From Hyphomicrobiales bacterium (GTDB lineage Bacteria > Pseudomonadota > Alphaproteobacteria > Rhizobiales > Rhizobiaceae), in the NCBI GenBank assembly GCA_900473205.1, contig UCLB01000002.1:1-57863 (forward strand): a stretch of DNA of 57,863 nt. The letters are read 5' to 3'. Below, in pieces: positions 16,911-25,711 of this stretch; the first letter of the stretch is position 1, and each line of letters starts with the position of its first letter. Made by a program: the position numbers and the translations under genes. The notes under the pieces were generated by a model. The model searched no databases. It worked only from the letters and a program-made list of their open reading frames with translations, and was not told the origin of the DNA.

Positions 16911-19475
16911 ATGCTTCATTTTTCCCGCTGGAAAACAGCCTTCATCTGGCTGGCCGTGCTGATAAGCGTCGTTATCGCTTCTCCAAACCTGTTTACCGAC
17001 AAGCAACTGGAGGGCATGCCAAACTGGTACAAGGACAATAAGGTAACTCTAGGTCTCGACCTTCAGGGTGGCTCCCACATCATGCTCAAGATCGAGCGTT
17101 CCGACATTGTGAAGGAACGTCTCGAAACCATCGTCGGCGATGTGCGGACCCAGCTGCGTGATGCCAACATCAAATATTCGGGCCTTGCCGGTAACGGCCA
17201 GCAGGTGCAGGTTCGCATCAGCGATCCGGCCCAGTATGAGGCCGCCAAGACCGCGCTTCGCGATCTGACACTGCCCGTATCTTCCGGTACGCTGGTTGGC
17301 ACGTCGATCACCGAAGTGACGATGAGCGATGGCGGCGATAGCCTGCTGCGCCTCAACCTGACCGATGACGGCATCAATTACCGCCTGTCTTCGGCTGTTT
17401 CGCAGTCCATCGAAGTCGTTCGCCGCCGCGTGGACGAAGTCGGCACGACCGAACCGCTGATCCAGCGTCAGGGTACAGACCGTATCATCGTGCAGGTTCC
17501 TGGCCTGCAAGATCCGCAGCGCCTGAAGTCGCTGCTGAACCAAACCGCCAAGCTTTCCTTCCGCATGGTCGATACGTCCATGCCTGTTCAGGAAGCTTTG
17601 AATGGCCGTCCGCCGGCAACGTCTGAAATTCTCTATTCGCAGGACGATCCGCCGGTTCCTTATCTGGTGGAGCGCCGCGCACTGGTGTCCGGCGACAACC
17701 TCGTCGATTCGCAGGCCAGCTTTAACCAGCAGACCAACGAGCCGGTCGTCACCTTCCGATTCGATAGCCGTGGTGCACAGCGTTTTGCGCAGGCCACCCA
17801 GCAGAATGTAGGCAAGCCTTTCGCCATCGTTCTCGACAATCAGGTGATTTCCGCCCCTGTCATCCGCGAGCCTATCATCGGTGGTTCCGGCCAGATTTCC
17901 GGTAACTTCTCGGTTCAGGGCGCAAACGATCTCGCAGTTCTGCTGCGCGCCGGTGCGCTTCCGGCAACGCTGACCGTTGTCGAAGAACGTACCGTTGGCC
18001 CAAGCCTAGGTAGCGACTCCATCAATGCCGGTCTGATGGCCAGCGCCATCGGCGCCGTTGGCGTCGTGCTGTTCATGTTCATTTTCTACGGCTTCTTCGG
18101 CCTTCTGGCGAATATCGCGCTGATCGTGAACATCGTCATGCTGCTGGCGGTGCTGAGTATCATCGGCTCGACGCTGACCTTGCCGGGTATTGCCGGTATC
18201 GTTCTGACCATCGGTATGGCTGTGGACTCCAACGTTCTGATCTATGAGCGTATCAGAGAAGAGGTGAGGAGCGGGAAACCGTTGATCTCATCACTAGAGA
18301 ACGGCTTTACACGCGCCTTCGCGACCATCATCGACGCCAACCTGACGACGCTGATCGTTGCCAGCGTGCTGTTCTATATGGGCACCGGCCCGGTCAAGGG
18401 CTTTGCCGTGACGCTGGCCGTCGGTATCGTCACCACCGTCTTCACCGCCTATACGCTGACGGCGTGGCTGTTTGGCGTGTGGGTTCGCAAGAGCCGTCCC
18501 AAGCATCTGCCGAAGGGTATCCGCACCGCGATTTTTGATGGCAAGGACATTCCTTTCATGCGCTATCGCCGTTACGTCTTCATCATCACTGGCGTGGTGA
18601 TGCTGGCGTGCATCGGTGGCTTTGTGACCAAGGGTCTGAACCTGGGTATCGACTTCCAGGGCGGTTCGGTCATCGAAGTCAAGGCCAAGCAGGGTGATGC
18701 CGATATCGCGGATATTCGCGAAAAGCTCAGCCAACTCAACCTCGGTGAAATCCAGGCGCAGGGCTTTGGTACACCACAGGACGTGCTGATCCGCATCCAG
18801 GCGCAGGAAGGCGGCGAGAATGCCGAGCAATCTGCGATCACCATGGTGCGCGGCGAGCTTGAGGACAAATACGAATTCCGTCGCGTGGAAGTGGTCGGAC
18901 CTGCCGTTTCGGGCGATCTGACCTTCACCTCCACCGTGGGTATTGCTTTGGCCATGGTGGCCATCATGGCCTACATCTGGGTTCGTTTCGAATGGCAGTT
19001 CGCGCTGGGTGCGATCATCTCGATGGTCCACGACGTGGTGTTCACCATCGGCCTGTTCGTCTATCTCGGCATCGAATTCAACCTCACCAGTATCGCGGCG
19101 ATCCTGACGATCATCGGTTACTCGCTCAACGACACGGTCGTCATCTATGACCGTGTTCGCGAAAACCTGCGGCGTTACAAGAAGATGCCGCTTTCGATGA
19201 TCATCGACGTGTCGCTGAACCAGACGCTGTCGCGTACCATCCTGACCGGCTTGACGGTTATGCTGGCGCTGCTGGCGCTCTACCTGTTCGGTGGTGAAGT
19301 CATCCGCTCCTTCACCTTTGCCATGCTGTTCGGTGTCGGTATCGGCGTCTTCTCGTCCATCTACATTGCCGCACCGGTGCTGATCGCCTTCAAGCTGCGT
19401 CCGAATGGCAATGATGCCGAAGACGACAAGGCTGATGCCAAGAGCGGCGCTATCGGCGGCAAGCCGGCCGTCTGA
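16911..19475 (+). CDS. secDF: Protein translocase subunit SecDF (fused)
   Basis: The 854 residues join SecD (about 1-500) and SecF (about 535-830), a fusion common in rhizobia. The pair uses the proton gradient to pull secreted proteins across the membrane after SecA. Visible motifs: LGLDLQGGSHI after the first helix, GMAVDSNVLIYERIREE in SecD transmembrane 4, GIDFQGGSVIEVK at the start of SecF, and NDTVVIYDRVREN in SecF. Twelve membrane segments are expected. It follows yajC. Its TGA overlaps the ATG of the Mth938-like gene (TGATG), implying translational coupling. Confidence 0.95.
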   Translation: MLHFSRWKTAFIWLAVLISVVIASPNLFTDKQLEGMPNWYKDNKVTLGLDLQGGSHIMLKIERSDIVKERLETIVGDVRTQLRDANIKYSGLAGNGQQVQVRISDPAQYEAAKTALRDLTLPVSSGTLVGTSITEVTMSDGGDSLLRLNLTDDGINYRLSSAVSQSIEVVRRRVDEVGTTEPLIQRQGTDRIIVQVPGLQDPQRLKSLLNQTAKLSFRMVDTSMPVQEALNGRPPATSEILYSQDDPPVPYLVERRALVSGDNLVDSQASFNQQTNEPVVTFRFDSRGAQRFAQATQQNVGKPFAIVLDNQVISAPVIREPIIGGSGQISGNFSVQGANDLAVLLRAGALPATLTVVEERTVGPSLGSDSINAGLMASAIGAVGVVLFMFIFYGFFGLLANIALIVNIVMLLAVLSIIGSTLTLPGIAGIVLTIGMAVDSNVLIYERIREEVRSGKPLISSLENGFTRAFATIIDANLTTLIVASVLFYMGTGPVKGFAVTLAVGIVTTVFTAYTLTAWLFGVWVRKSRPKHLPKGIRTAIFDGKDIPFMRYRRYVFIITGVVMLACIGGFVTKGLNLGIDFQGGSVIEVKAKQGDADIADIREKLSQLNLGEIQAQGFGTPQDVLIRIQAQEGGENAEQSAITMVRGELEDKYEFRRVEVVGPAVSGDLTFTSTVGIALAMVAIMAYIWVRFEWQFALGAIISMVHDVVFTIGLFVYLGIEFNLTSIAAILTIIGYSLNDTVVIYDRVRENLRRYKKMPLSMIIDVSLNQTLSRTILTGLTVMLALLALYLFGGEVIRSFTFAMLFGVGIGVFSSIYIAAPVLIAFKLRPNGNDAEDDKADAKSGAIGGKPAV

Positions 19476-19867
19476 TGGCAGGTGGTATAGAAATACGCCC
19501 GGCCCATTTTCCCGGCCGGGCGCCCATCGATGCTTATGGCAATGGCGGATTTCGCTTTGCCGACATGTCGCATCGCGGCTCGCTGCTGTGTCTTCCCTCC
19601 GGCATTCATGGCTGGGGTGTGGAAGACCACACGATGCTGACGGTCGAGGCTTTTTCCAGGATTCTCGAACAAGCTGGTGAAATTGAATTTCTGCTGGTCG
19701 GTACGGGAGACGGCATGCGCATTCTTCCCAAGGAGCTGAAAGCCGCTTTGAAGGAAGCCGGTATTTCGGTGGATGCCATGAGCACGGGCGCAGCCGTGCG
19801 GACATACAATATCATGCTCTCGGAATCGCGTGCCGTAGCGGCGGCGCTGATTGCCGTGGAAGGCTGA
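19475..19867 (+). CDS. Mth938-like domain protein (DUF498)
   Basis: A 130-residue protein with the Mth938/NDUFAF3-like fold: IDAYGNGGFRF, then VEFLLVGTG-like EFLLVGTGDGMRILP, then GISVDAMSTGAAVRTYNIM. Mitochondrial NDUFAF3 and bacterial relatives are linked to respiratory complex I assembly; a role here is inference. The start overlaps the secDF stop by one base, and the next gene (squalene/phytoene-synthase-like, also related to a complex I factor) follows after 14 bases, which makes the pairing interesting. Confidence 0.85.
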   Translation: MAGGIEIRPAHFPGRAPIDAYGNGGFRFADMSHRGSLLCLPSGIHGWGVEDHTMLTVEAFSRILEQAGEIEFLLVGTGDGMRILPKELKAALKEAGISVDAMSTGAAVRTYNIMLSESRAVAAALIAVEG

Positions 19868-19881
19868 AAGAGCGGACAGCA

Positions 19882-20730
19882 ATGACAGAGCCGGCAGGGA
19901 TCAAGGACGCGTGCCTGAGCATGTTGCGCGAGACCGACCGCGACCGGTATCTGGCATGCCTTTTATCACCCGAAGACAAGCGCCCCGCGCTTGCCGCTCT
20001 CTATGCCTTCAATGCCGAAATCGCCCGCATACGTGACCTCGTACGCGAACCGCTGCCGGGTGAAGTGCGCATGCAATGGTGGAGCGATCTGTTGGAAGGC
20101 ACGCCGCATGGCGAAAGCCTTGCCAACCCCGTGGCGGCAGCGCTGCTGAGCGCCATCGATACCCACAATCTGCCGCGCAAGACGCTGATCGATATGATCG
20201 AAGCGCGCATTTTCGATCTCTACGACGATGTCTTCGAGGACCGCAATGCGCTGGAAGGTTATGCCGGTGAAACCGCGTCGGCGCTGATCCAGTTGTCCAG
20301 CATCGTACTGTCTCCCGCTGATGCCATGGCAAGCGCGGAATCGGCTGGCCATGCGGGTGTGGCGCAGGCCATGGCTGGCATGCTGCTGTTGATGCCGCTG
20401 CACCGGCGGCGCGGCCAGGTCTATGTGCCGCAGGACATGCTTGCCGCCGCCGGTCTCGATCGCGAGAGTTTTCTGGAAGGCAAGGACACGGCCCGCATCG
20501 GTGCTGCCATCGAAATATTCTGCATGCACGCTCAGGGCCATCTGGATAAGGCCCGCAAGGCGCAGGTGCCGAAGCCCGTTTTCCCAGCTTTCATTCCGGT
20601 TTCGCTGGCAGGCAAGGTCCTTGCTGATGCCAGGCGGGCAGGGGCAGGCCTGTTCGATCAGGATATCCAGCCATCCATGCTGCGCCGCCAGTGGCAGCTT
20701 GCGAAAGCCTCATTCTCCAAACGCTTCTGA
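19882..20730 (+). CDS. Squalene/phytoene synthase-family protein (NDUFAF6-like)
   Basis: A 282-residue all-helical protein of the trans-isoprenyl diphosphate synthase (head-to-head) family. The region where active enzymes have the first Asp-rich motif reads YAFNAEIARIRDLV, without the paired DxxxD, so prenyl condensation is unlikely. RMQWWSDLLEG and FDLYDDVFED are family positions. This degenerate type includes NDUFAF6, a complex I assembly factor in mitochondria. It sits 14 bases after the Mth938/NDUFAF3-like gene in the same transcription unit, supporting a shared, non-carotenoid role by inference. Confidence 0.8.
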   Translation: MTEPAGIKDACLSMLRETDRDRYLACLLSPEDKRPALAALYAFNAEIARIRDLVREPLPGEVRMQWWSDLLEGTPHGESLANPVAAALLSAIDTHNLPRKTLIDMIEARIFDLYDDVFEDRNALEGYAGETASALIQLSSIVLSPADAMASAESAGHAGVAQAMAGMLLLMPLHRRRGQVYVPQDMLAAAGLDRESFLEGKDTARIGAAIEIFCMHAQGHLDKARKAQVPKPVFPAFIPVSLAGKVLADARRAGAGLFDQDIQPSMLRRQWQLAKASFSKRF

Positions 20731-20822
20731 CGGCTCAATATTCGCGCAAGGCTTGGTGGTTAAGAACCGGCACGTATGAGAGTCTTACCATCCATCAAGA
20801 TGAGCCGCATGGAGCGACGTCG

Positions 20823-21320
20823 ATGAACCCTGCAATCTGGTTACTCATTCTCGTTCCGCTGGGTTTCTTCGGCGTCTATGTCTGGCGCCTGCAGCGCGAC
20901 CCTGATGACGATGATCGGCACGATACCGGGCAGGCGATTCTCGATTTCGCTCGAGCTTTTCCGATGGAGGCGATCCGCAGCCTGCATATGACCGCTGACG
21001 GCAATGCCGTGTTTGTGCGTCTGCACGACAACAAGGCCGGGTTCATGCGCAACATGGGCAAGCACCATGCCTGCATGCTAATCGATCCCGAGCGCATTAC
21101 GGTCGAACATCTGGAAACCGGCGATGGTTTCGTGGTGACCTTTGTCGATAACCCGAAATACAGCGGTGCTTACCGGTTCAAATCAGCAGGGGAAGCGGCG
21201 GAAGTTTCACTGTGGTTGCTCGGCAGCTATCTGGAAGCTGCCGAGCAGGAGCCGCAGGTCGAAGCGAATCAAGCCGCCGACGATTCTGTCTCTACGCCGT
21301 CGCCGTCCACATCCACCTGA
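20823..21320 (+). CDS. Membrane-anchored protein of unknown function
   Basis: A 165-residue protein. One N-terminal helix ([19 protein letters not shown], residues 3-21) is followed by a charged linker ([10 protein letters not shown]) and a globular domain of about 100 residues with [19 protein letters not shown] and [18 protein letters not shown] do not recognise the family. ATG 20823 is preceded by GGAG. It lies about 90 bases after the NDUFAF6-like gene on the same strand. Its last 52 bases (21269-21320) overlap the end of trmFO on the opposite strand; the overlapped tail is low-complexity (Ser/Thr/Pro). Confidence 0.65.
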   Translation: MNPAIWLLILVPLGFFGVYVWRLQRDPDDDDRHDTGQAILDFARAFPMEAIRSLHMTADGNAVFVRLHDNKAGFMRNMGKHHACMLIDPERITVEHLETGDGFVVTFVDNPKYSGAYRFKSAGEAAEVSLWLLGSYLEAAEQEPQVEANQAADDSVSTPSPSTST

Positions 21321-22741
21321 GCGAAGACCGGGGCGGGAACGCCCAGCCATGCGGCGCAATCGGTCAACGCACGTCTGGCCATCAGCTGACGCTTCATGAT
21401 GGTCTTGTCCTTGCCGCGAAAGCGCTTGACGCCTTCGGGTTTGACGATGGAGCCCGGTGCCAGTTCCGGGAATAATCCGAAATTGACATTCATCGGCTGG
21501 AAGGAGCGCTTGCCCGGCTCCTCATCGGTGGACAGATGGCCGCCGGTAATGTGGTTGAGCAACGAGCCGAGAGCGGTCGTCGCAGGTGGCAGGCTGAGCG
21601 GCTCGCCCTTGCGTTCAGCGCTGGCGAAACGGCCCGTGAGGAGGCCGATAGAGGCACTTTCCACATAACCTTCGCAGCCCGTGATCTGACCGGCAAATCG
21701 CACGGATGGGCGCGATTTCAGCCGCAGCGACGGATCGAGCAGAATCGGCGAATCGATATAGGTATTGCGGTGCAGGCCGCCGAGGCGCGCGAACTCGGCA
21801 TTTTCGAGACCGGGGATCATGCGGAAGATGTCGGCCTGCGTGCCGTATTTCAGCTTCGTCTGGAAACCGACCATGTTGTAGAGCGTGCCGAGCGCATTAT
21901 CCTGCCGTAGCTGGACGACGGCATAGGCCTTCACGGTCGGGTTATGGGCATTGGTGAGGCCCATCGGCTTCATCGGGCCGTGGCGCAGGGTTTCGCGTCC
22001 GCGTTCCGCCATGATCTCGATAGGCAGGCAGCCGTCGAAATAGGGCGTGCCTTCCCACTCCTTGAAGCCGACCGTATCGCCCGCCACCAGCGCATCGATG
22101 AAGGCGTTATACTGCTGCTCGTCCATCGGGCAGTTGATGTAATCCTTGCCGTTGCCGCCCGGGCCGACCTTGTCGTAGCGCGACTGGTACCAGCAGATAT
22201 CCATGTTGATGCTGTCGCGGTGGACGATGGGAGCGATGGCATCGAAGAAGGCGAGCGCGTCTTCACCGGTTTCAGCCTGAATGGCGGCGGCGAGATCCGG
22301 CGAAGTCAGCGGGCCGGTCGCGATGATGGTGTTGTCCCATTCCTTCGGCGGTAGGCCGGAAACTTCTTCGCGGATGATAGTCACCAGTGGATGGGCCTCA
22401 AGCTGCGCCGTCACGGCTGCGGAAAAGCCATCGCGATCCACCGCCAGCGCGCCACCGGCAGGCACCTGATGCCTGTCGGCGCAGGCCATGATGAGCGAAC
22501 CGGCAAGCCGCATTTCAGCATGAATGACACCCACGGCATTGGCGGTCGCATCATCCGAGCGGAAGGAATTGGAGCAGACGAGTTCGGCTAACGAATCTCC
22601 CTTATGGGCTTCGGTGCCGCGCACGCCGCGCATTTCATGCAGAATGACGGGGACGCCAGACTGGGCAATTTGCCACGCGGCTTCCGAACCGGCCAGCCCG
22701 CCGCCGACGACATGAATGGGGGAATAGGTTTTGTCTTGCAT
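21269..22741 (-). CDS. trmFO: tRNA (uracil-54-C5)-methyltransferase TrmFO, folate/FAD-dependent
   Basis: The 490-residue flavoprotein makes ribothymidine at position 54 of tRNA with methylene-tetrahydrofolate as carbon donor. The FAD motif [16 protein letters not shown] is at residues 11-26, and further conserved blocks include [31 protein letters not shown] and VMGFQ-like [11 protein letters not shown]. An expected catalytic Cys is visible in CSNSF. The 3' end overlaps the convergent membrane-protein gene by 52 bases. The Shine-Dalgarno site at ATG 22741 is weak. A long palindromic repeat lies upstream. Confidence 0.93.
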   Translation of the reverse strand: MQDKTYSPIHVVGGGLAGSEAAWQIAQSGVPVILHEMRGVRGTEAHKGDSLAELVCSNSFRSDDATANAVGVIHAEMRLAGSLIMACADRHQVPAGGALAVDRDGFSAAVTAQLEAHPLVTIIREEVSGLPPKEWDNTIIATGPLTSPDLAAAIQAETGEDALAFFDAIAPIVHRDSINMDICWYQSRYDKVGPGGNGKDYINCPMDEQQYNAFIDALVAGDTVGFKEWEGTPYFDGCLPIEIMAERGRETLRHGPMKPMGLTNAHNPTVKAYAVVQLRQDNALGTLYNMVGFQTKLKYGTQADIFRMIPGLENAEFARLGGLHRNTYIDSPILLDPSLRLKSRPSVRFAGQITGCEGYVESASIGLLTGRFASAERKGEPLSLPPATTALGSLLNHITGGHLSTDEEPGKRSFQPMNVNFGLFPELAPGSIVKPEGVKRFRGKDKTIMKRQLMARRALTDCAAWLGVPAPVFAQVDVDGDGVETESSAA

Positions 22742-22915
22742 CGCGCACCCGCACCGCCATGCAGCAGATCAAGTGCTTCCAGGCGGACATGTTGGTTTGA
22801 TTGTGAAGCCCGCCATTCTCAGCAGGCAATTTTGCGGATGCAGTACCACGGGAGAGGGTGGAGGCCAAACTTTTTCGGTGGCTGGGGTTAGAGCAGGAAA
22901 CGTGAGTCTTACTAC

Positions 22916-22999
22916 CGTCATCCTCGGGCTTGTCCCGAGGATCTGACCACGTTGAATGTTGGGGTTCGTTAGATCCTCGGGACAAGTCCGAGGATGACG
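22916..22999. repeat. RIME-like palindromic intergenic repeat, copy 1
   Basis: An arm beginning CGTCATCCTCGGGCTTG and its near-exact complement, ending GAGGATGACG, face each other across about 30 unrelated bases. Each arm is itself palindromic (ATCCTCGGG with CCCGAGGAT). A second copy lies at 46420-46508. The structure matches the rhizobial intergenic mosaic elements. It sits between trmFO and the dehydrogenase gene. Confidence 0.8.
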
Positions 23000-23031
23000 A
23001 AGGTGAGCGAGGAGGCTGCGAGGTGTTCTAT

Positions 23032-25545
23032 TTACGCCCTCAACACCGCATTATCCGGATCAAACGGGCTCTCTACGACCACTTCCGCGTCATAGAGATC
23101 GCCCAGTATTTTGATCTTCAATCTGGTGCCGACCGCCGCGTGGTCCGGCAATAGCATGGCGAGCGCCAGCGACTTGCCGATGCGCCAGCCAAAGCCTCCC
23201 GAGGTGGCGCGGCCGACGACATTGCCTGACGCGTCATAGATGGCTTCCGAGCCGCGCGCGTCTACCGTCGTGTTGCCGGAGACAACGAGGGTGGAGAAAA
23301 TCCACTTGAGGCCTTGTTCCTTGCCCGCCACCACGGCATCACGACCGATGAACTGCTTCTCAGGCTTGATAAAACGGTCGAGACCCGACGTAGAGGCATT
23401 ATATTCGACGGAGAGTTCGCGGCCCATGTTGCGGTAGGATTTTTCCAGCGACATGGAAACCATGGCGCGGATACCGAAAGGCTTGATGCCGAATTCGGCA
23501 CCGGCTTCCATCAGCCGGTCGAAAATATAGGCCTGCATTTCGATGGGGTGGTGCAGTTCCCAGCCCAACTCGCCAACGAAGTTGACGCGCAGCGCGTGAG
23601 CCGTCGCCACGCCGACGGAGATTTCCTTGGCGGTGAGCCAGGGGAAATCCTTGTTGTCGAGGCTGGTGCGGGTCAGCTTCTTCAGCACCTTGCGGGACTT
23701 CGGACCGGCCAGTGCCAGCACGCCATATTTTTGCGTGATGGGCTGGAGAATGACGGAGCCATCGGTGGGCGCGAGGCGACGCAGGACGTCATGGTCATGG
23801 TTTTCCAGTCCACCGGCGGAGACAAGGTAGAAGCGGCCCGGTGCCCACTCATAAACGGTGAATTCCGCCTTCACGCCACCATCCTTGGTCAGAAGGTGGG
23901 TGAGCGCAATGCGACCACGCTTCTTGGGAATGGCATTGGCGAGGATCGAGTCCAGCCATACACGCGCGCCGGGTCCGGAGACTTCCATCTTGGCGAAGGC
24001 CGACATATCCAGCACGCCGACATTCTGGTTGACGTTCTTCACCTCGTTGCCGACATGCTCGAAATAGTTCGAGCGGCGGAACGACCATTTTTCAACGATG
24101 CGACCATCATCCAGCGCTGGCGCATGGTTGTGGTTGGTGATGACATCAGCGCCCACGCCCAACTCTTCCGGTTTCAGTTCGTAACCTTCAGGCACGAACC
24201 AGTTGGCGCGCTCCCAGCCATAGACGGAGCCAAAGACGCCGCCGAGTTTCTTCAGGCGATCATAGATCGGCGTTGTCTTGAGCGGACGGGCGGCGGCGCG
24301 CTCTTCATCCGGGTAATGCATGGTGAAGACGTTGGCGTAGGCCTCCTCGTTCTTGGCGATGAGGTAACCTTCGGTCGCGTAAGGGCCGAAGCGGCGAGGA
24401 TCGACACCCATGAGGTCGAGCGTCGGCTCGCCATCGACAATCCATTCCGCCAACTGCCAGCCCGCGCCACCAGCCGCTGTGATGCCGAAGGAGTGGCCTT
24501 CGTTCAGCCAGAAATTCTTGAGACCCGGTGCGGGCCCGACGATGGGGTTACCATCCGGTGTATAGGCGATCGCACCATTATAGACCTTCTTGATGCCGAC
24601 CTCGCCAAAGGCAGGAACGCGGGCGATGGCCGCTTCGATATGCGGCATGAGACGGTCGAGCTCTTCCTGGAACAGCTCATATTCGCTCTGGTCCGAGGGA
24701 CCATCGACATAACAGACGGGAGCACCGACCTCGTAAGGGCCGAGGATGAGGCCGCCGGCTTCTTCGCGCATATACCAGGCGCTGTCGGACTCGCGCAGGA
24801 CGCCCATCTCAGGCAGGCCTTGTTTGCGACGTTCCAGAATATCCGGGTGCGGTTCTGTGACGATGTACTGATGCTCGACCGGAATGACGGGAATGTTGAT
24901 GCCGACCATTTCGCCGGTTTTGCGGGCAAAGTTGCCGGTGCAGGAGATGACATGTTCGGCGATGATCTCGCCCTTGTCCGTCGTCACCTTCCAGTGACCG
25001 TCCTCAAGCTGCTCCAGCGCCGTCACGGTCGTATTGCGGTAGATGGTGGCGCCACGGTCGCGCGCGCCCTTGGCAAGCGCCTGTGTGAGGTCTGCGGGCT
25101 GGATGTAGCCATCGTCGGGGTGCTGGATGGCGCCGAGCAGGCCATCGGTCTCACAGAGCGGCCAGACTTCCTTGACCTCTTCCGGCGTCAGCATCTTGAC
25201 GTTGACACCGATCGTTTCGGCAATGCCGGAATAGTACATATATTCGTCCCAGCGGTCTTTGGTGCGGGCGAGACGAATATTGGAAACCTTGGAAAAGCCG
25301 ACATTCATGCCGGTTTCCTGCTGAAGCTCTTCATAGAACTTCACCGAATATTTGTGGATCTGGCCGACGGAATAGCTCATGTTGAACAGCGGCAGCAGGC
25401 CAGCTGCGTGCCATGTGGAGCCTGATGTCAGCTCCTTGCGCTCGATCAGAACGGCGTCGCTCCAGCCCTTCTTGGCCAGATGATAGAGCGTCGAAACACC
25501 GACAACGCCGCCACCGATCACCACCGCCCGCGCATGTGTCTTCAT
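23032..25545 (-). CDS. FAD-dependent dimethylglycine/sarcosine dehydrogenase-like protein
   Basis: 837 residues with the domain order of the mitochondrial enzymes: an N-terminal DAO fold (VVIGGGVVGVSTLYHLAKKG, residues 8-27), a linker (FAO_M, about 375-430), a folate-binding GcvT domain (about 435-720) and a GcvT C-terminal barrel (about 740-835). GSTWHAAGL places His46 where related enzymes bind FAD covalently. Oxidative N-demethylation of a methylated glycine feeding methylene-folate is expected; sarcosine, dimethylglycine or another N-methyl substrate cannot be told apart. The gene is alone, with a small hairpin in its leader. Confidence 0.85.
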   Translation of the reverse strand: MKTHARAVVIGGGVVGVSTLYHLAKKGWSDAVLIERKELTSGSTWHAAGLLPLFNMSYSVGQIHKYSVKFYEELQQETGMNVGFSKVSNIRLARTKDRWDEYMYYSGIAETIGVNVKMLTPEEVKEVWPLCETDGLLGAIQHPDDGYIQPADLTQALAKGARDRGATIYRNTTVTALEQLEDGHWKVTTDKGEIIAEHVISCTGNFARKTGEMVGINIPVIPVEHQYIVTEPHPDILERRKQGLPEMGVLRESDSAWYMREEAGGLILGPYEVGAPVCYVDGPSDQSEYELFQEELDRLMPHIEAAIARVPAFGEVGIKKVYNGAIAYTPDGNPIVGPAPGLKNFWLNEGHSFGITAAGGAGWQLAEWIVDGEPTLDLMGVDPRRFGPYATEGYLIAKNEEAYANVFTMHYPDEERAAARPLKTTPIYDRLKKLGGVFGSVYGWERANWFVPEGYELKPEELGVGADVITNHNHAPALDDGRIVEKWSFRRSNYFEHVGNEVKNVNQNVGVLDMSAFAKMEVSGPGARVWLDSILANAIPKKRGRIALTHLLTKDGGVKAEFTVYEWAPGRFYLVSAGGLENHDHDVLRRLAPTDGSVILQPITQKYGVLALAGPKSRKVLKKLTRTSLDNKDFPWLTAKEISVGVATAHALRVNFVGELGWELHHPIEMQAYIFDRLMEAGAEFGIKPFGIRAMVSMSLEKSYRNMGRELSVEYNASTSGLDRFIKPEKQFIGRDAVVAGKEQGLKWIFSTLVVSGNTTVDARGSEAIYDASGNVVGRATSGGFGWRIGKSLALAMLLPDHAAVGTRLKIKILGDLYDAEVVVESPFDPDNAVLRA

Positions 25546-25572
25546 GATGCAAGTTCCCCTTGAGGCATATTC

Positions 25573-25589
25573 GCCCGCTTTATGCGGGC
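25573..25589 (-). promoter_or_regulatory. Leader hairpin of the dehydrogenase gene
   Basis: GCCCGC (25573-25578) pairs with GCGGGC (25584-25589). It lies 28 bases upstream of the start codon and would form a small hairpin in the transcript. No known riboswitch fold was recognised around it. Confidence 0.3.
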
Positions 25590-25658
25590 TTTATCGAACC
25601 AGTTTGGGCGAGACTATGCAATGTCGCACCGTTGCTCAAACGCCTGATTACGACATGC

Positions 25659-25687
25659 AAAAGGCTCGCCGCGACGGCGAGCCTTTT
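25659..25687 (-). terminator. Intrinsic terminator of the mechanosensitive channel gene
   Basis: AAAAGGCTCGCC and GGCGAGCCTTTT form a 12-bp stem about 25 bases after the stop at 25712, with a TTTT run on the minus strand. The A-rich side makes it symmetrical. Confidence 0.8.
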
Positions 25688-25711
25688 GACGATTTTCAAG
25701 GCTTTTGAGCA

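Noticed and set aside
23314..25425. A 703-codon open frame opposite the dimethylglycine-dehydrogenase-like gene
   Set aside because: Shadow frame of a clear flavoprotein gene; no domains and no start signal.
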